Positions 11,996 through 24,595 of a DNA stretch of 64,000 nt are shown piece by piece. The notes under the pieces were generated by a model. It was not told where the DNA came from, ran no database searches, and saw only the letters and a program-made list of their open reading frames with translations. Within the stretch, counting starts at the first letter, position 1. Each line of letters starts with the position of its first letter. Location of the stretch: positions 35,332,739 to 35,396,738 of the forward strand of contig CM023541.1 in NCBI GenBank assembly GCA_013350335.1. The letters are read 5' to 3'. The position numbers and the translations under genes are program-made. The stretch comes from Chimonanthus salicifolius. Its lineage: Eukaryota > Streptophyta > Magnoliopsida > Laurales > Calycanthaceae.

Positions 11996-13220
11996 CAACT
12001 ATGTAGTTTTGTGAGATGAGTTACAAAGGATTAATGATTTATAATAATCATCTCAAAATTTTATATAATTTGAAATTGGTTTTTAAATTAGGTAAAAAAT
12101 TATAAAAATAATTAAAAAAAAGGGTGCACTTGGATTGACGACTAAAGTTTGAAATGTAATATATATAAAAAAATAATCAGATAATGGATAAATTTTACTC
12201 ATTCTTATATATTTTGTTGAGTTATTATTTATTTATTAATTTAATAAACAAATATTTTTAATTAAAAAACTATAATAATCTTTAAAAGGATTTTGTTATA
12301 CAAATTGACAACTCATGTGGGCTCATGAGCACCTTGCAAATTTTTTGATGATAAGGAAACACTTATAGAAGTTGAAATTTAGTAACTTCTTTAGAATTAA
12401 AATTCCAGGATGAGACTTGTGTGTCAATAACTTTATTATTTATTAATATTATTTTTTGACAAAGCCTAAGTAATATACCAAAACGGTGAAAGTTATAGGA
12501 TAAAAATGGCATGAAACTTTTATATTTCAAATATATCCAATTTTTAATTTTATTTTTTGAAATTTTGAAGGGAAAAATAAAAAAAAATAAAAAAATTGTG
12601 AGCCGCAGTTCAAGGTTCACAATTTTGTCCTCAAAACCGCATAAAATTGCGGTTCTGACCAGTTTTATGCGATTTTGACCAAAAATAACTTTTAAACCCT
12701 GGCCGAATCCGGCCTTGGCGGTTCCAGTCGAACTGCCAATTCGACCACAGTTCGGTCCGATTTTGATAACATTGGAACTATGTAGTTTTGTGAGATGAGT
12801 TACGATGATTAATGATTTATAATAATTATCTCAAAATTTTATATAATTTGAAATTGGTTTTTAAATTCAATAAAAAAATTATAGAAATAATTAAAAAAAG
12901 GGTGCACTTGGATTGATGACTAAAGTTTGAAATGTAATATATATAAAAAAAAATCAGATAATGGATAAATTTTACTCATTCTTATATATTTTGTTGAGTT
13001 ATGAATTATTTAAAAATTTAATAAACCAATCTTTTTAATTAGAAAACTATAATAATCTTTCAAAAAAATTTTGATATGCAAATTGACAACTCATATGGGC
13101 CCATGAGTACCTAATTGCAAATTTTTCCATGATAAGGACAAATTTACAGAAGTTGAAATTTAGTAACTTGTTTAGAATTAAAATTAGAGACGTGTGTCTT
13201 AATATTATTTTTTGACAATT
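11678..13220. repeat. Tandem duplication of about 780 bp
   Basis: Two adjacent direct copies, about 11678-12464 and 12465-13220. Both start near GAGTAATATACCAAAACGG / AAGTAATATACCAAAACGG, pass through the right half of the 11510 MITE, and end near AATATTATTTTTTGACAA. The copies differ by many substitutions and indels. The second copy ends about 60 bp upstream of the UXS TATA-like box, so the duplication forms the upstream promoter flank. Confidence 0.85.
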
Positions 13221-13280
13221 TGAGAGAGAAAATCGGTTAAGAGATAGAGAGGACAGATCGGTTGAAGGTAGGATGTTTTG

Positions 13281-13289
13281 TATATAAAT
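13281..13289 (+). promoter_or_regulatory. TATA-like box of UXS
   Basis: TATATAAAT lies 359 bp upstream of the UXS start codon, followed by a pyrimidine-rich stretch (TTTTTTCTTCTCT near 13353-13366) typical of plant leaders. The transcription start was not determined. Confidence 0.45.
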
Positions 13290-13391
13290 TATAAGCCTAG
13301 GATCTTGATCCTCGAAGGTATTCTTAGGATCTGAGTAGGAAGAAAACTGAGGTTTTTTCTTCTCTAGGGTTTTGAGGTTTCCATCACGCAG

Positions 13392-13626
13392 GTAAATCCC
13401 AGAAAGCATCTTAAAGATATTTTGGGGGAAGCATGGGAGATTGCAAGGATCGCTTCCAATCTTTTACTTCTCTCTTCCCTACCCCTGCCCCCGCCCCCGC
13501 CCCCATCTTTTTGAAGTAGATCTTTTTAAAAAATTGATATTGGGAATTTTATCAGCAGTATTGGCATTTTCACACAGATGAGAGTAAATCTTTGGCTGAA
13601 TTTGATGGGATGTTGAAATGTTGTAG
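13392..13626 (+). other. Candidate 5'-UTR intron of UXS
   Basis: A good donor follows CACGCAG (CAG|GTAAAT at 13391/13392), and TTGTAG|GT at 13626 can serve as acceptor 21 bp before the ATG; ACACAG at 13577 is an alternative. The span contains the C-run 13482-13504. Leader introns are common in plant housekeeping genes, but no transcript evidence is available here. Confidence 0.35.
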
Positions 13627-13647
13627 GTTTGTAAGAGGAATTGAGCA

Positions 13648-16600
13648 ATGGCCAAAGAAATCTCTAACGGTGAGCACCAAGCGTCACCAAAACCCCCTCC
13701 AACACCATCTCCCCTGCGAAACTCCAAATTCTTTCAGGTGACGTAACACGACTTTTTACCTAAAATCAAACATATTTTCTTACTCTTATTTTTTTTTTAT
13801 GGTAGTATACTTACACTTTTGTAGAATGAACTTTTTCTTTGCATTTGAAATAAATATATAAATAATAAGTAAAAGACAAAAAAATTAATAAAGATTTTTT
13901 TTTGCTGTTGTGTAAGAATTTAATGTATTTTACTTGGAATTAGTGATTCATTGGCTCATTGTAGTTACGGATTTTTATGAATATAATGGTTTTTTTATAT
14001 TCCAGTTACCGACTTAGCTTGATTCGTATCTTTATGCTTCATCTTCTAAAAAGGTGTTCTTCTTTATCTCATCAGCATCATATTATCTTTGTCTTCTTCT
14101 CTCTCTCTCTCTCTCTCTCTTGAAGGACACCAAGTTTATTGCCAGAAATTTCTCATGTCTATCTGGGGATGGCATTCTAAGTTCTATATTTATTAGTAGA
14201 ACTCATTCAGATTCAACAAGATGTTTTCCATGGATGGACTTCTTGTCTAACACCAAGTTATTTCTAACTTATTGGTTGTACCAATTGAGTATTTTGTTGA
14301 TGATGCAGACCTTACCATTTTGTAGGATCTAATATGTACAAAAAAGTAGCAAACATTCTTTGTTTTGAACTTTGTTTTAGTGGATTCTTTTGAATACCTT
14401 AATACTTTTATATGTTTTTTAAAGTTGATGCAATGAGGATAAAAGCAATGAATTTATGTATATTTTGAAGTATCTATAGGAGTGCACCTGGGAAATTAGG
14501 CTCATGCCTAAATGTGTGCCTTGTGCTTTAGGCTCTAGGACCCTTGGCACCATGATTGCACTTTATCTAGTGTACCACAATCATGGTTTCATGAGTAGCA
14601 CTCCAATCATATAATGTACTTAACATCCTATTTTGTAAGACCCATCTGAATGTTTGCTAATAATGGGGATGGGTGGATATAGGAAGGTATTCACATTGAT
14701 GAGGGATGTGAAAACATACTCTCCAATGATAATAATCTATGCTTTAAGTTTAGTGGTATTTATCACCTAATATAGGTGTCAAAGTTGAAATTCTAAGAAT
14801 GACTTTCTCTTTTGTGTGGGTTGGGGTGGGGGGGGGGGGGGGGGAGGGGAGGGACATGTCATGGATATGGCAAGGACATGCTTTACACGTAAAAAATGGT
14901 GTCTTCAACATGACACAGTACGGAAATGTTGCCTACTTTGAAGTGTTCATTCATCATAGGTGGTGTGCATTATAAAAATAGGGTTTCATTGTATGCTGAT
15001 TTTGTGCTGTCTATCGGATTTCTAACCTAGTCATAGCCATGTGCAATGGTTCATATTTTTAAATTTACTCTTTGCTTATAAAACCATGTACTTATTCATC
15101 TTTCTGTTAGCAGATACTAGGAAGTTGAGAATGAGTACTCTTCAGCTTTTAATAATATGCCAATTTTTCAAAAATAATATTTCATGGAGGTTATGATTAT
15201 AGTGTTTAGTTCTTCATTGATATGAAAAAATTATTATGTCATATAGATAGTACTTGTACTTGAAAAGAATAGTAATCCTGACTTGTTTGACAGGCTAATA
15301 TGCGGATTTTGGTTACTGGTGGAGCTGGGTTCATTGGCTCTCATTTAGTGGACAAACTGATGGAGAATGAAAAGAATGAGGTGCTCAAGTCCGAAACTCC
15401 CATCTGCAAAATATATGTTCTCAAATTTTTATGGCTTTTGTCGTAATATCATACTGCTAGACTGAACATGAGTCAAAAAATATTGTTTATTGATTACATG
15501 AGAATTAATTATGCTCTTCCACCACATAGGATTTCTTCACTCTTCCATAAAGATGTGGCACAATGAAATGACTGGTAGGAATTTGGATTCAACTAGTAGT
15601 AGTTCTGGTATGGATTAGGGTCTAGTCAGAGTCCAGCCTGCTTTGTGCTGAGTTTGGAATTTGTCACTGAAATCAATGCTGGAAACTCAGATCCTTGACT
15701 GGACTTTCCTAACTTAAAATTTTGATCTAAGTCTGTAAATGTGGAAATTTGATCAAGTCTTTCTTTAATTATTAAAAATGTTCAATATTATGTCAAAACA
15801 ATGTATACATGTATTCATGAAGTTATTTTCTATAAATTTCTTGAAGAAAAGGTAAACAGAAAGCAGTATAAGGCGAAATGGTGGTTGAGCGAATGCGTAG
15901 TGCAAGTCTTCACGAGCGTCTTGTCTTTAAGTCTCCTGTCCACCTGTTCATTTTTGTGTTATGCTTTTTAGTAGTGTCAAGAGTCTTGCCGGGTCATTGA
16001 GTCCTAAAACATGGTTAGATTCACCTTAGCTGTCTTTTTATCTTGTGTCGGGCAAGTGCCCCAACTTTTGACCAGTGGCCCTTAAAACTTGTCAAGAGGG
16101 TGAGCTGCAAGTCAACTCATTGACCTTTTCAAACTTGTTCAGTATAATATATGTCTAGTTCATACACTGGCTCAAGCACTTGATACCAGGCCTGATAACT
16201 AGAGCTGGAGTTCGGCTACACCAATCTAGTTGAACCCCACATGCACCACGCGGGGAATTTGCTTTATTGTGCTTAGTGTGGCAGTCTCACTAAAAGTTCA
16301 AAGTACCTCCAATTTTTAGCAGACTTTGATTCTAATCCATGAATCACAAAGCTTTTTATATGAATTAGAGCTTAATGATGTTATGTGATTCTTGTTTCCT
16401 TAATAATGTAAGGGGATACATCCCTTCATTTGGTGGGTTTTCCTTTTGATGAGTTTCTTGTCCTTGCCTACATTGGTTATGTGACTGCAGATGTTTTGTT
16501 CTGCATTTAGAGAATTAGTTAATTCCACAGACATTTGACCTGTTACCATATTAGGGACATTTTTTCTTTATTTTGCATTTTAAAGGGTTCTACTGTCTAA

Positions 16601-19600
16601 AAAATTCTTGAAAATTTGATGATAAGTAAAAGATGCTTAGTGATCTAAAAATTTCTAGCAGCTAAGCACTACCTTTGGCCTGAACCCGTCTTTCACTATG
16701 CATTTACAAGAGTACCATGACGTATTTGGGAATGAAAACATTCTCTGTAACATGCTAGATCTGATTTTTGAGATAATTTTGGCAAATATTGTTATTTATG
16801 AATTTACTACCAGGACAAACTTCTCAAAATATATAAAAGAATAATGAAATTACTAGTTCAAGGCATTCTTATTTAAAAAGAAGTGGAGAAGTTCATTCAT
16901 GTAAATGAAATAGGTAGGTATTTCTAAATTGGTGATACATATTTGACACTTTTTTACCGTTTCATGCCAGGTTATTGTTGCTGATAACTATTTCACTGGT
17001 TCAAAAGACAATCTCAGGAAATGGATTGGTCATCCAAGATTTGAACTCATACGTCATGGTATTCCCTTGGCACTCCATTTTTTTTATATATAATTCTTTA
17101 GGTTGCAAGAAATAATGCAACCTGTTTCAATTATGTTTTTTGAGCTTTGATATAAAAGGCTATATAACACCATTTTCAGAGTGAAAGACTTAGATACTAT
17201 AACAAAATGTTGCAAAAAGAGGTGCTTCTTACCACTGTTTGACAATTTTCTTTATTACTTTAAATGAAAAGGGGGTAAATCACTGCTTGACTATTACCAT
17301 TATTTCCAATGTAGCCATTTTCCCATCTATCTGATGCAAGCTCTTTGAGCTCTTTGAGCTCTCTGTCTTCACTCCACCCTAGACTTGAGGTTGTACTCAT
17401 GTAGTGATTTACTCCCTGTTCTCTGAATAATTCTTGATACATTCTCTTCATACTGTCTGATGTAGAAGCTCAAATTTATGTTCATGTTCTTTTTGCCTTG
17501 GTCTTATTCTTGTCATGTCCCTATAAGTTGGAAGTCTAGGTTCTGTTCGTGAAGATCCGTGAAGTTGATGTCACTAGTGCAACTGCTGTTTGATTTTAAC
17601 ATGCATTAATTGATAGGTTTGAAAAAGCATTCAGAGGGATAATTGATCTAGTCACGTAGGTAGTGAAAGTGTTTTTGAATGCAAGCTCTGAACCACCCCC
17701 AACCCCTTCTCTTTTACCGTGTAGTCGGTTTATCTGGGTTAGACGTCAAAAAATGCCATTTATTTGTCATTATTTCTTAAATGTATTGAATTAAAATTTT
17801 CTCAGATAGTAAAGTCAGACAGTAAAATAATGGGTCAGCAGGGTTCATAATCTATAACATGAGTTGTAAGTTTTAAGCTCCTTATTGGCATTCTTTGTTT
17901 AATGGACAAGCCAACATGTGGTAGAACTGGCACTTGGTTGGAAGCCACATTGGATGCTCAGCCAATATCTCATTGATAGGGTGATAAATAGATCAATTTG
18001 GAATGGCACTTGGTTGGCTTCTCTAGTCTTTATGTGACATCTGTGAAGGAACAAGTCACCATTATCAAGAACAACTTGATAATTGGTGTTCTCATTTTCT
18101 GTGGGATATGCAAACTCTATTGAGGTTTGTGAAATTTTGGTTACTGACGAAATAGTTAGTTGATCTTATCTGTGCAAGATTCTGGTTTCTATTCGATTGG
18201 GATCTCTTTGGCTTCTATGTTTCCCTTGAGTCTCCTTGTGTAAACAGATTTTGATCATTCTTATGTTTCTCCTTTTTTTTGAACTCCTTTCTATGTTTCT
18301 TCTTTTCCCTTCTATGAAAGTTATTTCTAGTATCTAATCTAGTGATTTCCATGAAATTCTTATTCATGATCTTTAAAGAATTTGTTTTTTGGAACTGTGA
18401 TATTTTAAAAGAATTTCTGTCAAGTCATGAACATCTTTCTACTTGGCTTTACCTCATTAATCTATTATTTTGCAGATGTTACGGAACCGTTATTGATAGA
18501 GGTTGACCAAATATATCATCTTGCTTGTCCTGCTTCTCCAATTTTCTACAAATACAACCCTGTAAAGGTGCATATATCACTATTGATTTCATCTACTCTT
18601 GCTTTGTCACTGTAAAGTTAAACTTGTAAGTTTCAAATTATCATTTTTTAAGTTCCTTTCTAATGCATTAGCATTCACATGTTATCTTGGTATATCATTT
18701 GTGTTGTGCTACTTCAATCTTTATGTTTGATGTTGCATGAGATACAATGACATTAAATTATATTAGGAAGTATTGTGGGATGACTGATGTTCCATGACCT
18801 GTGATTCAGTGTACAAAAGTTGGATTTTGGCATTCTATTCCTTTGCTTGATATCCATTTCAAGTTTCTAGTTAGTCAGATGAACCATGGGCAGCCGTGTT
18901 TCCTGTCATGTGTTTCTTTACTTTTTGTATTTTTATTTTAACATCTTTTTTGCCACTTGGTTGGTCTTGATTATTCTCATTCATGATATTCACAGACAAT
19001 CAAGACAAATGTGATTGGCACACTAAATATGTTGGGACTTGCTAAGAGAGTTGGTGCAAGGTTTGGAAGTTTTGAATGCTTTCCTCTTTATTTATTTTGA
19101 TACTTTAAATTGGCTTATTTTTGTGTAAACTTACAACAGGATATTGTTGACATCAACTTCAGAGGTGTATGGTGATCCTCTTGAACATCCTCAAAAGGAG
19201 GAATATTGGGGAAATGTGAATCCAATCGGTATTTTTTTTTTTATATTCCCTTATCTTTTCATTATTGTATTGGATTAAATACATTCTTGGCTGTCTGCTT
19301 CAATATTTGGTCATCAGATTTTTGGATGGGGTGAACTTGTGGATAATATAGCATAAAGTCTGTCTAAAGGGGAAGAGATCTGGGGATCTAGAATCACCAT
19401 ATTGGCCACTCTCTTGAGAATAATTACTACAAAAACCTATAACTTGTCTTATAATCTTTCTTACATGAAAATAGCTTACCATATTTACTGATAATAATCA
19501 TCTTATTTTGTTGGAACTTGTTCTCATTTCCCCACAGTATCCAACCATACAATTAAATTGTAAATTCAAATGAATTTCGTTTTTTAAAATAAGGAAAAGT

Positions 19601-22577
19601 GAGAACCTTCTGAACAACCAGAGTTAATATGCGTTTTCCATTTCTGCTGACCTTGATTATGCTGCATAACTTTTCTCAATTGGATTTTGCTGTTTTCTTT
19701 TGGCGATCATGGGACTAATAGTTAGAGGCTAAGCTTCTAGTCAGATATGTCATCAACATCCTTTCATCTTTGCATTCTCACTGTCCTTGTTTTCATGTCC
19801 TTTTCTAGATGGAGAGCCTGTTTTTTATTGTTGTTTTGACTTTTAGAACAGTAGTATATTCTGATAATTCCCTTCAGAGAGCTATAGCCTTCCCTTCAAC
19901 TTTGTTTGTATCAGGGCCCGTGAATGGTGCCATACACTTCCGTTTTGCTTATTATTTTCATTTACATGATTTGTGTATGATAGGAATAGTACTACTTGAC
20001 CATTTATCCTCTAAGAAAGTCAATGGAACATGGGTTGATACTTCCCATTTTATTTCTGGCATCATCTAGAGAAATAGTTAGCACTTAGCACCACCTTTTT
20101 GTTAGATGCTTGTTAATACTCTTCCCTACAGGTGTTTTTAGGCTGTACTCATCCAAGTTGGGCCTGCCTACTGTACCTGAGTTACTGCCTATGTTATCAT
20201 GTATATGAATTTCATCTATTACCATCCTCAAACCCTTCTCCCATTATACTTGTAGAAAAATAGTTACACAGTGTACTCTAGGTACAGCATGATTATGTGG
20301 TATCCAACATGGCAAATGTCAAAACATAGGATTTGCACTGAGTATTTCTCATGGTGCACTGAGTTTACATAAAGTTCCCATTTTAGCCCTTGAACAAATT
20401 TAATCTTCAACAGGTTCAGGATGTCAGCTTCTGTGCAGAACGGTGAGGATTCCTCTCGATCTTAGATCTTCACCTTAGTAAGCTTATAATGAGTTTCAGT
20501 TTCTAAATCGAGTTTCTCCCCCAGGATTCCTCTTCTATGTTTCTTCTTCTTCTCTCCCTTCCCTTCCTCCTGCTCCTGTTTTCAGTCGACGGTGTTCCCC
20601 AAGTTTCTTTTTCTCCCCTTCCCCTTTCTCCTTCCAAATCATACTCACCGTTCTGGTCAGGAGCTGGCATCCTGAACCTTAGTGACTAAATTTGTTCAAG
20701 GGGTAAAATGGGAATTTCATGTAAATTCGGTGCACCATAAAAATACTCACGGTGCAAAAAATCAGTTCCCTTGTTTCAAGGTGAAATTAACATGTAGAAA
20801 TGACAAAAATGGAAAATAATGTACAATCTTTACTCAACACAAACATCTCACCAATTTAGTTAGATTTCAAAAGAAGAATACATGTGGTGGCATCTTGTTA
20901 TAACAGAAAACAACGTTGAGATGGAGATACTAGAATCAAAGAAGAATTTGAAATGGAGAAATGTGTAATTCATGTAAGAATTCGAAATGGAGAAATGTGT
21001 AATTCATGTATCGTGGCTTGTATTTAATGTACTTACACCATTTGAGTCCATATTTTGGAGAATCATGTACTGATATGGAGTCCTCTGCTTGCGTATGTCA
21101 TTGTTTCTATATTGAAGAATGTCGTGTGTTACAGGAGTTAGGAGTTGCTATGATGAGGGGAAGCGTGTGGCAGAGACATTGATGTTTGATTATCACAGGC
21201 AGCATGGCATAGGTAAAAGTTAAATGATTTACATTGACATTTCCAAAAAAAATAGTAGTAGTTTTTTTAATGTTAATAAAATCACAAATATTTCTCAATA
21301 AAATCATGATAAATCTATGTGCATTCTTGGTTTTGGTTCTGTAACAGAAATCCGCATTGCTAGGATTTTCAATACCTATGGGCCACGCATGAACATTGAT
21401 GATGGGCGTGTTGTTAGCAATTTTATTGCTCAAGCATTACGGTAGGTTCTAAACATTTTTTTTCACAATTTTTCATTATTTAATTTTTTTCTTGATTGCT
21501 TAATTATTGTCCTCATGTATCAGTAGGGTTATGTGATACTTGCTTACTTGTAAATTATTGTATGCTGTTGTTTCATCACATTCTACTTGACTTTATGCAG
21601 GGGTGAACCTTTGACAGTTCAAGCTCCAGGAACACAGACCAGAAGTTTCTGTTATGTCTCGGACATGGTATGCTGTTGCCTTTTTCCTTTAAGAGCTTCT
21701 GGCTTATGTAGAGGAGTTTGGGAGTTTTGTTGTCACTTTTAACTTGCTCATTGCTTATGGTTGTTGAAGGTTGATGGCCTTATTCGACTCATGGAAGGAG
21801 ATCATACTGGACCAATTAACATTGGGAATCCAGGTTATTTTCGAACATTGGCACAAGTATAGGTTTTGTGGTTGAATTTGAATAGTTGAACTCAATGACT
21901 TCAATTGTTGCAGGTGAATTCACAATGATGGAACTAGCTGAAACTGTGAAGGAGGTTTGTTTTTCTTTTCATGTTTGCTTATGCAAAACATTCACTAGAT
22001 CAATGTGTTGCATTTCTCACTGGATACCATTCAATCAACTGGCTTGATACCTTGTATGGATCTTGACCTAAAATCCATGAGGTTTTAGCTATTTATTGGA
22101 GGGCTTATGGGTGAACAAAACCAAAAAGTAAGAAACAAATCCAAAACCATAGGCATTCTTTGTGCAATAGTCCTCTAATCCATGCAAAGGCTCGACTTAC
22201 ATGATAGAGATTTATGACATCTCCCAGAAGTCGACCAGCCCAAATCTCATACAGGTGCCATATGTGGCATTGTTTAGTATGATTATTTTCCAGACTCTAT
22301 CAACAACTTTATAATTGCAACTGATTAATTTACTTTACCCACTTCAAGCTTCTTTTAAGGAAATTTCTCTCATTATCCAAACTGTATGTTGCAGTTAATC
22401 AGTCCTGCTATTCCTTTGAAGATTGTGGAAAATACGCCAGATGATCCTCGTCAAAGGAAGCCAGACATCACCAAAGCAAAAGAATTGTTGGGATGGGAAC
22501 CTAAAGTCAAATTGCGAGAGGGCCTCCCACTCATGGAAGAGGATTTCCGACAACGGCTTGGCATTGCAAAAAACTGA
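13648..22577 (+). CDS. UXS: UDP-glucuronate decarboxylase (UDP-xylose synthase), cytosolic type
   Basis: Converts UDP-glucuronate to UDP-xylose with bound NAD+, supplying xylose for cell-wall glycans. Twelve exons: 13648-13737, 15294-15380, 16971-17058, 18476-18567, 18996-19060, 19140-19228, 21135-21212, 21348-21441, 21601-21667, 21770-21833, 21914-21954, 22395-22577. All introns are GT-AG and phases agree; the total is 1038 nt, giving 345 aa and TGA. The Rossmann motif [10 protein letters not shown] is at residues 38-47, DNYFTG at 64-69, TSTSEVYGD at 145-153, the catalytic Y176-x3-K180, [10 protein letters not shown] at 202-211, and DDPRQRKPD near the C-terminus. The N-terminus (MAKEISNGE, then a [14 protein letters not shown] stretch) has no membrane anchor, so it belongs with the short cytosolic clade (Arabidopsis UXS3/5/6) and not the Golgi type II clade. 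No stop or frame break was found. Confidence 0.96.
14828..14844 (+). repeat. Poly-G run in UXS intron 1
   Basis: About 17 consecutive G after GGGTTGGGGT, continuing as AGGGGAGGG. Unusual in this AT-rich DNA. Length is likely variable and may contain sequencing error. Confidence 0.8.
20332..20758. mobile_element. Long-armed MITE in UXS intron 6
   Basis: A left arm of about 115 bp (20332-20447) is the imperfect reverse complement of the right arm (20643-20758). The ends are TTTGCACTGAGTATTT and TTTTGCACCGTGAGTATT, and the inner ends share CAGAACGGTGAG. The loop of about 195 bp is C/T-rich. No transposase. No clear target duplication, so the superfamily is open. The insertion leaves both splice sites of the 1906-bp intron untouched. 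Confidence 0.8.
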
Positions 22578-23100
22578 TGTCCAGTTCAATTTTCCATATA
22601 AATAAGAGGGGTCAGAATTTTGGAGTGTTCCCTGTTTCTCATGATAATAATCAAATAGGTAGTATTGTTTGGGACCTGGAACAATGGGATTTCTTTAATT
22701 TGCCTTTATATATTCTTGTTTACTTGTGGACATGTTGCTGTCTTATTTTAAATGGAAATGGAAATGAATACGATTGATATTCTTCAATATTATTTTGGTT
22801 ATGGTGGGCCTCATCACAGCATGAATGTGGTTACATGATTGATGATTAATTAAGGATATCTTTGAGATGTACTCTTAAGACTGAATGGTTTGTCCCAAAA
22901 TGATTAAAAGAAAAATAAAATTTCATCTAATGATAGAGAAGTCTGTCTACAAATGGTAAAAAATAACTCAAATTTGATTAGTGCAAAAACAAAATTGCCC
23001 TTGATTTTACAATTTTAAATAGGAATGCTTTTAACATAAAAAAATGGAGTAGCCTAAAATATCTGTTAAACTAAACGAGAGGGGAGTACTAATAAAAAAT
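22578..23100 (+). other. UXS 3' flank
   Basis: Probable 3' UTR and downstream sequence. Several AATAAT/AATGAATA-like strings near 22640-22790 could serve polyadenylation, but none is decisive. Nothing else was recognised. Confidence 0.5.
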
Positions 23101-23109
23101 TGTCTAAAT

Positions 23110-23516
23110 AGGTTTCTTGATAATAAGAGTTTGTGGCACAAACACTTGAACCAATCTTTGTGGGCCTATCGCGCCACCACTCGCCTTTGCACACTTAGAG
23201 CCTAGATTGGAACTCATATCCCTGAATACACCCAAGCTCTCTTGGCCAAACTTGAGGCCTTGGATGACAAGCGCTTGAATGCACTCACACATTTGATCGA
23301 TTATCAACAACTTTCCAAGGCTTATAATAAGAATATTGTAAATAAGGAGCTTAAAGACAGACAGTTGGTGTTGTTTAACATGGCCAAGGTCAGGGGTGGC
23401 CTTCCATTTACAAAATTCGAACCTAAATGGGAAGGCTCATTCAAAATTAACCGTTTTTGTGCTGAAGAGAAATTTCATTTTTCAACTTATTTTACCTTGT
23501 GTGAAGAAATAGAATA
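23110..23516 (+). pseudogene. Gypsy integrase C-terminal fragment
   Basis: Plus-strand reading gives a SLWAYRATTR-like string at about 23154-23184, then after a stop (TAG near 23202) a frame from 23242 with LEALDDKRLNA, AYNK, the chromodomain-proximal LVLFNMAKVRGG and KWEGSFKIN. This order is typical of the end of Ty3/Gypsy integrases (AYRTT ... YN ... GDLVL ... WEGPY). It is short, stop-containing and without LTRs: a dead remnant. Confidence 0.65.
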
Positions 23517-23840
23517 AAGGATAACAACCAGTAGCAATAAGAGTTGTGTACAGATCCAAAATAACTTATAGTTTGCAAAACAAATAAAAGCACAAAATAG
23601 AAAGGAGACCTAGTTCTTTTCCAACCCTTTCAATTCAGCCCTCCTCCCCTTCTGTTGATACTAGCAAAGTTAGGTGATTCGTCGGTGGTTCAATTTATCG
23701 CTTCCTCGAAAGCCTTCAATTCTGTCTTGACGGTTGGCATCGTAGCTAATTTAGCTAAGCAAGATTCCTACTGAGACCGAACCTCCTCCAATTTTGTCCT
23801 TAGAAAAGTTCCCCTGAACTTTCTCAAGCAAACAGACAAC
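23517..23840. other. Gene-free stretch
   Basis: Probably the continuation of the degraded Gypsy remnant or its 3' flank. No domain or repeat end was seen. Confidence 0.35.
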
Positions 23841-23844
23841 GGGT

Positions 23845-23919
23845 CAGGGGTTCAAAATTCGGTATCGGCCAATATGATACGGCCAATACGTATCATATCG
23901 GCCGATATTTGGACCCCTG
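23845..23919. mobile_element. CGATAT-palindrome MITE, copy 2 (75 bp)
   Basis: Almost entirely an inverted repeat: left CAGGGGTTCAAAATTCGG, right read on the minus strand CAGGGGTCCAAATATCGG. The centre has GATACG/CGTATC and GGCCGATAT. CAGGGGT ends are hAT-like. The flanking 8-mers match poorly (4 of 8). Confidence 0.6.
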
Positions 23920-24179
23920 TGACTCGTAGCCTTCATGCTTCGGACGTTCAGAACTTAATTTTTGAATTCAACCGGTCGTGCATGCATTCCTCTCATGCCC
24001 TCGGATCCTATACCATTGAAAGTGGTTTAGTTTCACGACTTAATTGTGAAATGGTTTGGAACTTGATGACTTAAATGTTGAATCTTGGTAACCCTGTTGT
24101 TTTGTTTGAATGTAGTATAATATGCATTCGTGATCCTATTTTGTAAAACCCACCACTATCATGTTGTACTCACTCTTGC

Positions 24180-24587
24180 AATTTCTAACAAATTGCACAT
24201 TAGACAATTGCATGTAAGCAACGCATTTTTACATGGCTCCCTATAGGCGAACGTTTTTATGACAAAAACATTTTGCTTTATGGATTATACTCATCCTTTG
24301 TGTGTTTGCAAGCTTCACAAAGCCCTTTATAGTCCCAAACAAGCTCTATGTGTGTGGTGCACTTGAATTACTTTATATATTATTTACTTGGAGCTTTGTC
24401 TGTTGCACTTGAATTACTTTATATATTATTTACTTGGAGCTTTGTTCTTCTATTATTGATTGATCTTTATTTGTAGAACAATCCTTTTTTTAAGATCAAA
24501 GTATCCAAACGTCTCATCTAACTAATGTTTAAGACATATGTATAAGACTTCCAGCGAACAATAGTAGAAATTGACTATCAAACTAAT
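24180..24587 (+). pseudogene. Copia reverse transcriptase remnant, 5' part
   Basis: Plus-strand reading shows a VSNAFLHGSL-like string and CKLHKALYSPKQAL near 24210-24350, matching the Copia RT signatures D(V)xNAFLHG and CKLxKxLYGLKQAPR. Stops and frameshifts are frequent. An internal 48-bp direct duplication of the TTGAATTACTTTATATATTA segment lies at about 24357-24445. The remnant continues beyond the inserted hAT at 25688. Confidence 0.65.
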
Positions 24588-24595
24588 CCCTCAGG

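Noticed and set aside
19809..20069. 86-codon frame in UXS intron 6
   Set aside because: Lies within a well-supported intron and has no domain.
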